A stretch of 64,000 bases of DNA, taken from positions 248,001-312,000 of the forward strand of contig JAALGY010000034.1 of assembly GCA_032358165.1 (NCBI GenBank), in the 5' to 3' direction. Both the position numbers and the translations under genes were made by a program. Position 1 is the stretch's first letter. Each line of letters starts with the position of its first letter. This DNA is from Diplosphaera chodatii (Eukaryota; Chlorophyta; Trebouxiophyceae; Prasiolales; Stichococcaceae). Below are positions 43,901-55,197 of this stretch, piece by piece. The notes under the pieces are model-generated. The model was not told the DNA's origin and made no database searches. It worked only from the letters and a program-made list of their open reading frames with translations.

Positions 43901-46900
43901 GGCAAGTGCGCTGGCGGCTGACGCCGCCGCCGCGGCCGTGCAGCTGCCGGCAGCCTCTGCCGGCGGCGGCTACTCGCCCTACTTCTCGGCGGCTGCCCGC
44001 CCGCTGCCTGCCGCCTCATTGAGCTTCGTGGTGCGCATCAATGAACGACACTACTGCCTCAATGCATTGAGTCACACATGCAAAGCCTTCATCAAATGTG
44101 GCACATCTGTATGCCACACCATTATTGCATATGTGCTGTCATTCATGCCTGCCAATGTCCCATGTGAGAGTGAAATGGCAGCTTTAGTTGCCAGTCTGAT
44201 TCCCACAGCATCGTCCTGCATGTCACAACACGGTTCACCACAGGTTGGGTGTGTGTGCGTCAATTTGCAGGCTCAAACGGGACGGCTTGCTCGGTCGGCG
44301 ATGGAGTGTGCCGCTGGGCAGGCCGCGTTCAACCCTGCCACGGCGCCGGCTCTGAGCGACGCTGCGGCCGTCTTCGGGCACCCTGCAGGTAGGCAGCATT
44401 GGTCATGTGTCTCGCGATAGATGGTCATGACGCCAGTGCAGCAATCTAGTCCCATAAGCATGGAATTACCTGGTGTGTCCTCTGCTAAATTTACAAGCAG
44501 CCAGTATCCTCTGCTCGCTGTGCTGTGCCATGTTGCTTGAAAGTCTGCCATGCTTTGGGGGACTTGTGTGTCCCGTGGATATGTGTGAAGATGGCATGCT
44601 TGGGCTGAGGTGCTCCATGCTTGCAGGCTTCTGCACGTTCGCCAACCCCAATGGCTGCGAGCTTGACGGCAGCGTCGCTGCAGCTGCTCGCGGCCAGGTG
44701 TGCTGGTGCCCGCCAGTGTGCTCGTGACCACCTTGCCAGGGGTTCTGCTCCTTCTAACCAATACCATTCTGGGATGAGCGTGGCAACAGCTCAATATGAT
44801 GGTTAGTTAACTTTGATCAACTGGTAGACAGTGCTCTGTGTCACTTGCTGCAGGTGCTCGTCCTGAATCAGGAGGAGTGGCAGCCGTTCTACTCCTGGCG
44901 CCAGTTTGTGGGCATCGCCACTGCGGCGCGAGCATCGGCGCTCATCATTTCTGCCCCTGTCAACGATGCAGCGTACACCCTGCAGGCAAGAAAGAACAGC
45001 GTAGCAGCATTTCGACGATATGATTACAACCTCCAGGTGGTGCAGCTGACTATGGCACTATGTTCAGATCTCACCGCTGCCAGCTATTGTTAGAGCTTCC
45101 TGCTCGACATGGGCAGAGAATTTTTGTGTAGCAGCACAGCGATTTGGCGTGCTAGCAAGTGCAATTGTGCTGTCGTTCACCTGCCCAAGACATGCAGTCT
45201 TGCTTTGTGCAGGATGCCTCTGGATACCGGTCCCCCATTCCTGTCTTCAGCATCCCACAGACGTGTGCACTGAAGGCAGCAGCTGCAGCGGCCCTCAGGC
45301 CAGCAGCACTCACGAACGCTGGTGCGCTCAAGCTGATACTGAATGCGTGGGATCTGTGTTCATGTCGGCGTACCATGCAACCCAGTGAGCTGCATGCTGG
45401 CTGCTGCAACCACAGCAACAGCTGCTCCCCTCAGTCTTGAGGGTACCTATGGTGGCCGTCCAGCACTCCACTCGTCAATGTGCCACAATCACCTGGCCTT
45501 CTGCACATTTGGCAGCTTTTCCAGCTTTCAGCACCATCTGTTTCAAGCACAAAGCGGAAAGCAGAGGCGCCGCATGGTGCTTGGAGAAGTCGACAAGCCC
45601 AAAGATCACAGCATCACAGCTGCTGAGATCAGCATGTCCCCTGCCTGCAGGCGCCCCGCTGCAGGGCCTGGTGCGGCTGCCGGCAATCTCCATCGGCGCT
45701 GCAGCTGGCGACTCTGGTCCCGGCCTGGCCGCCCCAGGGCTGCCGCTGTTGAACCTGCTGTCCGGCAGCAGCCGGCGGCTGGGATTGCCCGCCACGACCA
45801 TCCGCCTTGCGGTGCGAAACTGCAGCTTTCTTGTGTGGTGGCGCCTGAGCTCATACCTGATGTAGTGGTGTAGAGCACGGGCATAGCTGCGGCATCAAGG
45901 CTGACCCCTTGACAGGGCTCTGTGTGCTGCAAGACCTAAGGGAGTGCCACATGCTGACAGCATTTCGTAGCACTGTATGGACCAGTGGCTTGTGCAAAGA
46001 CTCACCAATGGCAAATGCGCACATGGCGAAGATGGATCCGATGGGCTGTCTGCAGGCCAGCGGCAGAGCGGCTGCACGGGATTTTGCTGCAGGGCAGGCG
46101 ACCTTCAGCCCGGCCAGCCGCACCGGCATCACCGCATCCCTCGTCCAGCTGGCGCCTGCAGAGGCCTGCAGGAACACCAGAACCTCAGGTGCGGTGAGAT
46201 TATGCTATGACAATGGGGCAGTGTCTGCAGTGTGACATTGTCTGCTGAACGGTGCATGCCCACCTCAGGTGCTGCATTTATGTGCCCTGACCATATCGTC
46301 TGGACAGCAGCGTCAACCCTATCATGTGGCCATGAGCGCGAGGGTATATTATGTTTTTGCGCCGTGCACGGTCACGGCACGCCTCTGTAATGTGCAGTCG
46401 GCGGCAGCTGCACGGCGTGCGATGCTCTGCCAGCTGGCGACAGGCTTGTGCCGCTAGGGCCCGACAGGGCACTTGGTCCCGTCGACGGCCGCATCGGGGT
46501 AGGGCACAGAGGCCCTTCTGAATAGATCGTGGAACTCCATGGCCTGCTATATTGGCCTCTTCGTTGCAGCCCTGCCCTGCTGCTGGTGTTCATGACCTGT
46601 TGCCGCACCAGCATGCAGCGCCACAACAAAGTTGGCGCATGGATTGCAAATATACGTTGTGCACGTTCATGCTGTTGAACCTTGCTGAGCCCTAGGGCTG
46701 GAGACTGGCAGGCACTCTAGTCACTTGAGAGGGCTGCAGGTCTGTAGTATATCACTGTGTTAAGCTGCAGGTATTCCAGCCGTCGGGCGCCTCCTGTCTG
46801 CTGCCGCTGGCGAATGTGGCGCGGTTGGCGGCGGCCGCCGGTGCCGTGGGCCTCCTGGTGGCCAACGTGGAGGGTGCAGCGCTGACGCTGGTGGCCGAAG

Positions 46901-47979
46901 CGGGAAGTGGTCGTGGGAGCATCCCGGTGTTCTCGGTGTCGGCCGCCGCAGGTAAATAAAAGGATTGCATCCCCGATCAGCAGATCACAAAAGCTGTGTG
47001 TATCTCCTACCTGCACGCTGTCCCTGCTGCCGCTGACCACCAGACACCTGCATATTTGAAGGACCAGCACTGGTGCCAGGTGGTTGCAGCCCGAGTCCCT
47101 TGCTGTGGTCCAGGAGAAACGATACTGGACGCATTCCAAAGCCAAGAGGATGCCGGCAGAGTGTCCTTCCCGGGCATCCGCAGCGGCGTGGCCACCTCCA
47201 TCGTGTCACCTGTGACAGACGTTTCGGGGGCGCCAGGCGCATCGACTGGCTCTGGCGGGCAGGCAAGCGCCTTGCTGTTATATGATTTATCGTATCGCGA
47301 CCACTGATCATGCGACCAGCTCGGCATGTCCGGCCACCTCTGCACGAGGCTGGCCCAGGAGCAGCAGATGATTGCGTGTGCCTTTGTTTGCGGCGCCGCC
47401 CTTGTATTCATGGCACTCTGTCATGTCTGTGTGTGCGTGAGCCAGCAGACGGTGGACGCAAGCAGCCCGCCCACAACTGGAGGCAGCAGTGGTCTGAGCG
47501 ATGGCGCGATTGCCGGCATTGTCATCGGCAGCATTGCGGGCGCGGCGCTGGTAGCAGCGGCGGTCCTGTTCCTCGTCATGTGAGTGTTAGCACCCTTAGT
47601 GGGCCCTGATGTGCTTAAGGTGTGATCTACCGAGGAGTACATACCGTGAGGCCGCATGGCCATTGCCTCTCGGTAGCAGCATCACAAGCACGCTTGGAGT
47701 CACTCAGGCAGTGGTAGGTGCCAAAGCATCTTGCTTGGAGCCTGCATTCCAACGTAGAGCGACTGCAACACCTTGTGATGTTGCAGGCGCAGGCGCAGGC
47801 AGCCGGAGCTGCACAAGCAGTATGCCAAGTCATTTGACCGCTGGGGGCGGAATTGCGACACTGGATCGCCCGGCGCAGGGGGTGTGTGCAGTCAGGGTTC
47901 TGCAGCGTGTCGTTTCACTGATGGATGCGGCCCAGTGGCGCCTGTGAGCTGTGGTGTGCCAAGGGCATTTCCTACGTAG
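40998..47979 (+). CDS. Single-pass membrane protein with PA-domain-like repeated ectodomain (853 aa)
   Basis: Twenty exons close in phase: 40998-41134, 41358-41394, 41539-41610, 42018-42159, 42390-42515, 42775-42894, 43192-43337, 43557-43711, 43886-44030, 44271-44388, 44627-44697, 44854-44985, 45213-45321, 45651-45811, 46056-46188, 46398-46498, 46771-46951, 47114-47262, 47446-47579, 47787-47979. An N-terminal hydrophobic segment (LVQLAAMALIMLEYACA) is a likely signal peptide. The ectodomain is Ala-rich with paired Cys and several blocks like A..AGAVGLLVAN...GSIPVFSV, ASALIISAPVN...IPVFSI and AGAVAALVPT, the pattern of protease-associated (PA) domains. Residues ~765-790 (GIVIGSIAGAALVAAAVLF) are a membrane helix followed by RRRR and a ~63-residue cytosolic tail, giving type I topology. 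Introns after exons 12 and 18 have GC donors. PA domains mediate protein binding in sorting receptors and peptidases. No protease domain was seen. The first two exons are the least certain. Confidence 0.7.
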
Positions 47980-49043
47980 AGCATCGGTGGTTGGATGCTT
48001 GCTTTCAGGATTGGAAAGCCTGGTCACCCTGGGCATCCACCTTTGCTGCAGGGCCACCGCCGACAATCATCACAGTGGCAGACCTGCAAGCCGCGCGGAG
48101 TGTCGGCGGTGCGAGCAGCCCTCAGTCAGGTGCTGGTACATACTAATATAGAAGTAATTAAGAAGTAAGTGTCTGGGACTGCTTACGCATGGACTAAATA
48201 GCTCGGCCAATGCTTCATGATCGTCCCACACATGGCCTACTGTCGTGTTGGACTAGGACTATCGTGATTGGACTGCAGCAGCAGAGCGTTGCCTCAGCTG
48301 TCAGAAACCCGCCGCAGGGAGCGGCAGGAAGCTGGGGAAGCAGGCCAGCCTGGCGTCGCAGGCGGACCACGAGAACGCTGGCCGGCCGCAGCCCTTTGAC
48401 CCGCCATCGGACCACCATGCGCATCTGACGCCATGATGGAAAAGCGTTGTCTTGTTGCAAAGGGCCAGTCCTGGTTCCCTGTGCACATCAACAACCGGGA
48501 CATACAGTGATATTGAGCACATGCTCACGTGCCCTGAGAGCATGTGTCAGAGAGGATGTCAGCCGATTTACAGCATCGAGCCATAAATGCAATGTTTCAC
48601 AGCGAGCTTGACAGCAGGGCCCTACTACTGTGCATGGCAAAGCGGTATTGGCTGGTCGCAGGTGTACAATCCGTCATAGGGTGTACGTACCACAATTGAA
48701 TGAGTTTTTCGATGTAGGTCACTATACAGGGCAAAGACAGGCACCGACATCTCTGCCCATTTGACAGTGCACCAGCTGTGGCCCCCGCCTTGGCAGATGT
48801 GTCTCGTGACGCCATGTTTGAAAGCACACGTTTGTTTTGCAAGGACAAATGAAATACCAATGTGCAAGGCATAGCGTAGCCTACCCAAAAAGCTGCGTAT
48901 TACATCAACAGTTTCACTGTGCGCAACAAACGGGATCCTACACACGACTTCTGTGCCGCTTCACGCACGACATAAAGCGTGCTATATCATGCATGGCGAC
49001 TTCGGCATGGCGGACATCTCAGCATACTTCGCATTCACTATGC
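47980..49043. other. Convergent intergenic region
   Basis: The 3' ends of the PA-type gene (plus) and phosphorylase-like gene 1 (minus) meet here. No further exon or repeat was supported. The final exon of the PA-type gene could be spliced further into this region if its stop at 47979 is not the real one. Confidence 0.35.
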
Positions 49044-52000
49044 TCAGCGGGCGCCGACAATGGTGCCAGGGTAATCAATCGTGTATGTGCACCTCCTCGC
49101 TCTGGCACCATACTTTGCGATGCATTCAGACTTCAGGTAGCTCAGCACGACGTCTGACGTGGTGGAGATGGCGTACGCGTAGCCAGTGGTGGGCGAGATG
49201 CTTGGCGGGTTGGCCACATACCTGCAAGCACAACAGCAGCTGGGCGCCCATCAGCAGCAGGCCACAGGTTTGCCATGCATGTGAGGCATGCCTTCAGCAA
49301 ACCAACATCGATGCCACCTGCTGCAGGCAGAGCTGGCAAAATGGTGCCACCCAGCATGCCGTGTGCACGGAGTCCATCCTGTTGCAGGTAGACAGACAAC
49401 CCTAAACCCTACAGCGCACCCCCAGGAGCCGTCTGCCAGCTTCTGGATGGGGCGGTACAGGTAGTTCGAGTTGCCGCGCACGATGGTGTATGGAATCTGC
49501 AGTAAGTGCATGACTGTTTGAGCGCCCTGACGGCTGAGAAGGTTAGAGGGTAGCTCTGCCTTGTCAGATGCGGGCTGGTCGATGGGCTGGTCGAATTTAA
49601 GTGCGGGGTAGAGGAAATCCACGGGGTGGTTGAATTGGAGTGCGCACCTTGGGGTTGCCGGGGTCGGCACTGAACTTTGTGATGAGCTCCGCCACTCCGA
49701 TGGCTTCCATGGCAGACACAACCTGCACACGAGTATTTCGTGTCAGGCTGCTGGCGGGGCATGCGTGATGTCGGTGGAGTGGCTGTCATGCCACTGGTGA
49801 AGATCTTGCTAACAAAGCTAGCCCGCCCCGGAGTGCACTAACGGAGCTGATCACTGCGCGACTGCCAAACTTTTTCGCACCAGTACGTCCTTCTTTGAGA
49901 TGGTCATGTTCAGGCCGGCGCTCAGGAAGTCCTGCGCAGTCAGGGTGCCAGGTTGAGCAAGCTATCATGCATGACATACACTACTGGTCAGAAACGCAAG
50001 GAGGCGCATGGATGCGTGGCTTCTGAGCACCACCCATCGTGAGGGCAGGTGCCAATTCAGGTGCACGCAAAATATGTGTGAGCAGCTGGGGCCGGGGCAT
50101 TGCAGCTGTCAGCTCTGCGCAAAGTGGACGCCCGCACCTGGATGTAGGTCCGGGACTCCTCATCATATGGCGGCCCTGCAGCAACAGGACAGCAGATATG
50201 ATGGATTGAATGTGGCGCAGTGTATTGGCCTGGCATGCAGTAAGAAGGAAGCAGCGGCATGGGAAGCAACTGGCCACTGCAGCCGCAGCAATCCGCAGCT
50301 GACGACGCTTGATTGCTTGTTGTCACGCAGGTTTATATCTTACATGAGCTTGGGGCACCTAGAAGTACCTGAGTAAAAGAATTGGCTGTCCACTTCGGCG
50401 CAGGTGGTGTAGTTCCAGATCGTGGGCGTTGCGGTGCTGCAGGGCAGGCATTTGCGTCGTCAACACACCTTAGAGTGCATCTGCACACCGAGTGTCCCGA
50501 GTGTCCCGAGTGCTCAGCGCTCAGAGAGCATGACGGAGTATAAGTGGCTGCAGTGCTTGGCTGTGTTGTGTGGTACAAATGGCCCTCATTTGGGCCATGA
50601 CAGCAAAGGGCCACGCCTTCTGCATGTGTGCCCGGCATCCATTTGCCGGACTGCCCACTCAAAGCAGGCGGCACGCTGTCCTGCAGATGGAGAGCTGCCC
50701 ACCTGCTGTACTCGTAGTTCACGCCCGTGCCAACCGACATGTTGCCGAAGTATGCTGTCTCGTAGTCAGATATCTGCAGGCAGCAGGTCGTACCTCAGAA
50801 TGTCACTTGAAGGCAGGAGGCCATCAAGCAATTCCAACATCGTGTCAGGCAGCTGCTGGCGAGGATGGAGATGCAAGGCCAGTTGCTCACCGTTGTGGTG
50901 CGCTTCGGGCGGGCTGCCGCGGCATTGGCAGCGGTCGCAGCCGCCTGCACCCTCTGCAAAACCACACGGATGCGGTGGTCAGGCCTTTTCGCTCAAGGAG
51001 CACTGCTGGCGCATGATAGCCACGATGCCGAAGGGGAAACAAAGGAAAGGGCATTGCTTCAGAGACAGGAGGGCCATCACACATGCAATTCTGTGCGCAT
51101 TCCCTCACAGGAGAACTGTCGGTGATCCAGCGATCAAATCAATCAGAATCCTGCAGTGTGACATGCAGATCCGCCAGTGAGCACCTGTGTGAGCGCCAGC
51201 GACCCGGGGTCGGGCGTCGTGAAGACGCACTGTCCGTACAGGAAGCTGGCATCCGGGCCGAAGGTGTTCTGCAGACGGGGCACTCATGCTGAGTCGGGTC
51301 TATCTGAACAAATTCATGACTAGACTAGATACAAGCGTCGGGAACCTGTTGGCACTTCTAACTTAAGCAATGAAATGAAAGCAATAGAAGTTTTTCAGGC
51401 CAATGTCGCAAGCAAGTCGAGGGGCATGCTGTCACGATCAGACACTGCTGTAACCTGGTACCTGCGGCAGGGAGCACAGGTCAGGTGCGCCAATGACCTG
51501 CTGCTCGTAGTCCGTCAGCTTGCAGTTCCTGCGTCACGGGGCAGCGACCGCTCAGCAACACGTGCAGCAAAGGCTCAGCCGCTGGACGGCCCAGCGCAGT
51601 GACACAGCGGGTGCTGGAATCAGGTAGACATGGGCGTCCAATCAGCAAGACCATGGGGTTGCTGGCTGTCCAAACTGATGCTCATCGCCACTACCCAGGG
51701 CAGTTGACAGAATACAGTGACTTGATTGGGCCTGCTGATACGATGACGCGCACCAGTTGATGGCAAGGGGCGAGACGCAGATGTCGCCGACCCGGGCGAT
51801 CCTCGCTGCGGAGCCATCGCTGTTTGCCGCGTCGCACGAGTCGCTGTTGATCACGCCCCTGCACAGCCAAAGGCAGGCCAGTGGCTGTGTGGACACGCTC
51901 GTGATGCCGTGTCAGCCGGACGCATGACCACATTGCCTCCTCCCTTGACGCGGTGACACTTTTGCCTACAGCATGTTGGCATGGCCATGTCAACCTCAGG

Positions 52001-53608
52001 CAAGCCTGGACACATCCCACATCACCGACGTCGCCTGTTCGTGTGGCGGCACATGCCAGAGGCAACAATCCATTGAGTCATGACAACCCCTGACACCATC
52101 TTGATGCGGACCACAGTGTGCGCACCCGACCTGCGGCGTCCACCCTGAGGTGCCGGAGTAGATGACCTCCTTGATGCGGCTGGCGCACTGCAGCACCTGG
52201 ATGACACACATGCAGGGTTTGAGCATGCGGGACCTGCGATGAAACCTTGAGTGAAGTGCCGTGTGCTATGTGGCGTCGTGGCGCACATGCACATCTGCGT
52301 CAACAGCAACGCTCACTTCTGCCAGGCAGATGGCGGTCGCCACAGGGCCGATTCCAGTGGCGATCAGGACCACCGGCTCGCCCACCAGCGTGCCATACTC
52401 CCTGCAGCATAAGTATTTCGACTGAATTTTCATCCTCAACATGCACGCTTTGCTGCAGGTACTCATGAAGTACTGTTTTGTGTGTACATCAGCAGGACGC
52501 CTACTCAGATCAGCAGGACGCCTACTCAGCAGCACGCACCGCCATCGTGTCATGGTGCAGACCAGCATCACAGGCAGGAACGTGGAAGCGCTTACCTGGA
52601 TGCACAGACGGTCTGGTTCCCATCGATGAGCACAGCATTCTTCAGGTTGGCGGCATAGAACACGCCCTCGGCGACACCCGTGAACGTTCCTGCAGCCGAG
52701 AACAAGATCACCCAATCACCCATGGGAGTGGCCACTCCATCTATCACGCACATGTTTTCTTGCAGGTATCGTGTGGGAAACGTTGGCCATTGTGTACGCT
52801 GGGACAGCTAGTATCAACTCAGAAGTAGAGCGATGAAGCTGCTTGCCTATGTCAGCAAACATTACGGCTGTGACCTTGTTGGCCGTGCCGAATGTCGCAT
52901 CGCAAGGATCCTTCTTCTGCAGCAAGCAGCAGGTGAGTGGTAAAGCCCGGAGCCCTGAACGTAAGGACCGGACCACTGACAGCCAAATGCAGCACCGGTG
53001 TGTAGAGGACGGGTGCACGCAGCATCACTGTGCCGTGAAGAGCCTGTCACGACACATTGGCAGGCATCGCGAGGCACCTTGGGGCAGGGCTTGGCCTTGG
53101 GACACTTGCTGCCGCGGTGGGGCTCCCTGTAGTCGTCGTCATCGCCCTTGCTGGCCAGGCGCCTCCTGGCGGGCAGGGCACGCTCGAGCTCTGCCAGCAC
53201 ATCCGCCGGCAGCTGGTTCAAGATCTATACGCAGAGGAAAACTCAATTGGGCAAGGTAGCCATGGGTGGCCACCATACCTGTGCAGACGCTTGGCGTGTC
53301 GTGTCCTGGCGGTCATAATACTGGCGTGCCAGCTGGCTCTAGGTTGGGCAGCATCAGCTGCTCTGAGAGTGCCATTGCCGCCGCGAGCATGCATCTGGCC
53401 GCCATGCAAGCTCAATTTTGCGCACCTGGTCCACCGCCGAATCGTCCTCAATGTGCTCAAGTGCCGCGTGCAGGCGCCGCCTGAGTGAGGGGCCCGCCCT
53501 CGCATCCGCAGCTGCCGCTGCTGCGTCGCTGGCTGATGCGCCCGCCGCAGGTGAGACCAGGAGGCACGCGACCAGCAGTGCGGCCACCCATGCAGTCATC
53601 CTCTGCAT
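49044..53608 (-). CDS. Secreted nucleoside-phosphorylase-superfamily protein 1 (508 aa)
   Basis: 17 exons close in phase: 53608-53426, 53224-53078, 52916-52847, 52689-52596, 52401-52317, 52196-52126, 51858-51754, 51528-51462, 51268-51185, 50953-50891, 50773-50703, 50436-50369, 50175-50138, 49931-49881, 49722-49648, 49496-49420, 49221-49044. A signal peptide ([20 protein letters not shown]) is followed by a charged segment ([13 protein letters not shown]). The catalytic-fold motifs are [17 protein letters not shown] (~167-183), [21 protein letters not shown] (~401-409, compare MEAAA of nucleoside phosphorylases) and [11 protein letters not shown] (~428-438, compare RG-S-D). The long Cys-containing insert and secretion resemble plant bark storage proteins and fungal NUP proteins rather than cytosolic purine nucleoside phosphorylase. 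Binding or salvage of extracellular purine nucleosides is inferred from the superfamily. ATG at 53599 is an alternative start. Intron 3 has a GC donor. Confidence 0.78.
52488..52529. repeat. 21-bp tandem direct repeat in intron 4 of phosphorylase-like gene 1
   Basis: Two perfect copies of a 21-bp unit containing CAGCAGGACGCCTACTCAG lie head to tail within the intron between exons 4 and 5. No coding effect is expected. Confidence 0.8.
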
Positions 53609-55197
53609 GTATACAAAGACGCAGTGACTATTAAGCTTGGTCTGCATGCATATTGAACAGCTGATCTCGGGGAGTCGATGGCATCAGCAGAGCAGGGCAC
53701 CAGATGCCAACGTTCGACACAAAGCAGCTCTGTCATGAGCATGATGCAGCAGTCTATGAACGATATTAGACGTCAGCGAATGACCAGAGAGAAAAATGTT
53801 GCCAAGGACCCTTGCTTGGTGTTCACACGATATGACTGGGGGGTTACGTGATGTCCCAGTTGCGCAACTGATTGTCGTGTTTCGCCGTTTCTTTTGCTTC
53901 GGAAGTGCTGAAACCGCATCATGAAGCCATAGATAGTGCTTTGGTGACGCCCGATCGCCTGCCGCGTGCCAGGGTTGGCTACTTTAGTCGACATTCTGGC
54001 CGGGCTGCATGCACAACGGCCGGCCCAGATAGCAGCATGCAAACGCAGCAGCGATTGCACAGACGATGTCGAAATCAGCATTCTGCCTGATTCTTCAGCT
54101 TGCAAACATGAAAAGCGTTGCGTGCGCACCGTGCACCTCGGACATGACACATCTTATGCGGTCCGACTACACGTGCTCAAAGCGCAATGGTGTCCGTCAC
54201 AGGCTGCATGCAGCAATTGAGAACCTCCACTTGAATCGTCTACGGCCAACCGTTCGTGGTCAAGAATCGCACCAACTTCGTACGGCTAGTGGTGCAAGCC
54301 AGCACCGCTGCTGCAGGCGTTGACGGGCCAAACACGGTGGAAAGCCAACAGCAGCAGCACAACAGGCCTTGATGTTCATGTGTCAGATTGCGGAGCATAC
54401 ATGGGCGCAAATGCAACAGGAGTCAACAATAGAACGCGTCGTGGCTCACGTGCGTGGGGCGACAATCTGCAGCCTTGCGGACGCCTCGTAGCGCGCGTGG
54501 TACGTAAGACGAACCTCTATCCAGTGCGACTGATCAAACGCGTAGGTGGTTCTATCTGCAACCCGGTGTTTCCACGCTAAAGGCTGTTACAGGTCGCAGA
54601 GAATCTTTCTATGTCATCATGGTGAGCTGGCCTGCTGGTCAGTGGCTGCCCCAATGGGTGCGAAAACCTTTGCGACATTCAGGGACTTTACTGGCTGCAT
54701 TTACTGCCGCCGAGTCTTTCAACCACCTGGTAATGTACACTCGTGGGTGCTGCACACTGCAGCACCCGCTCGCGAGACCACTTGCTGACATCAACAGCCC
54801 GGTGCAACGGCGATGCCGCTTAGACGCCTGCCGACCCATGCACATGCGCAGCAGTTCTGCAAGAGGTGCATCTGCTGTGCTGTGCTGTTGCGCTGCGCAT
54901 GGCCAGTGTACACTACGCCATGCCACTGCAGCTGCCGGCGTGAAGTGCCTGCGCCCTCAGATGACAACTCCATGGAACTCATCGGCAACAGCCGCGAGCC
55001 TTGCAACTTGCAAGCCTCCTCTCTGCCGGCTGCCGCCGCCGCCGCGGCATGTCTGCTGCCACTTATGACTCGGCCAGCCAGCCGCCACAGCCGCCGCACG
55101 TGCTTGCTGCAGGTCCCTGGCTGTGCTGCCGGCAAGCCTTTTGGTCTGACCAAGAAGTGACCCAGTGCCGGCAGGCCAGGTTTTGGGTTTAGGGACC
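53609..55197. other. Intergenic, nothing recognised except a telomere-type motif
   Basis: The stretch contains the promoter of phosphorylase-like gene 1 and the 3' flank of carA. A TTGGGTTTAGGGA motif (55183-55195) abuts the carA stop codon. Open frames on plus between 53900 and 55190 look like chance frames with no splice or domain support. Confidence 0.35.
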
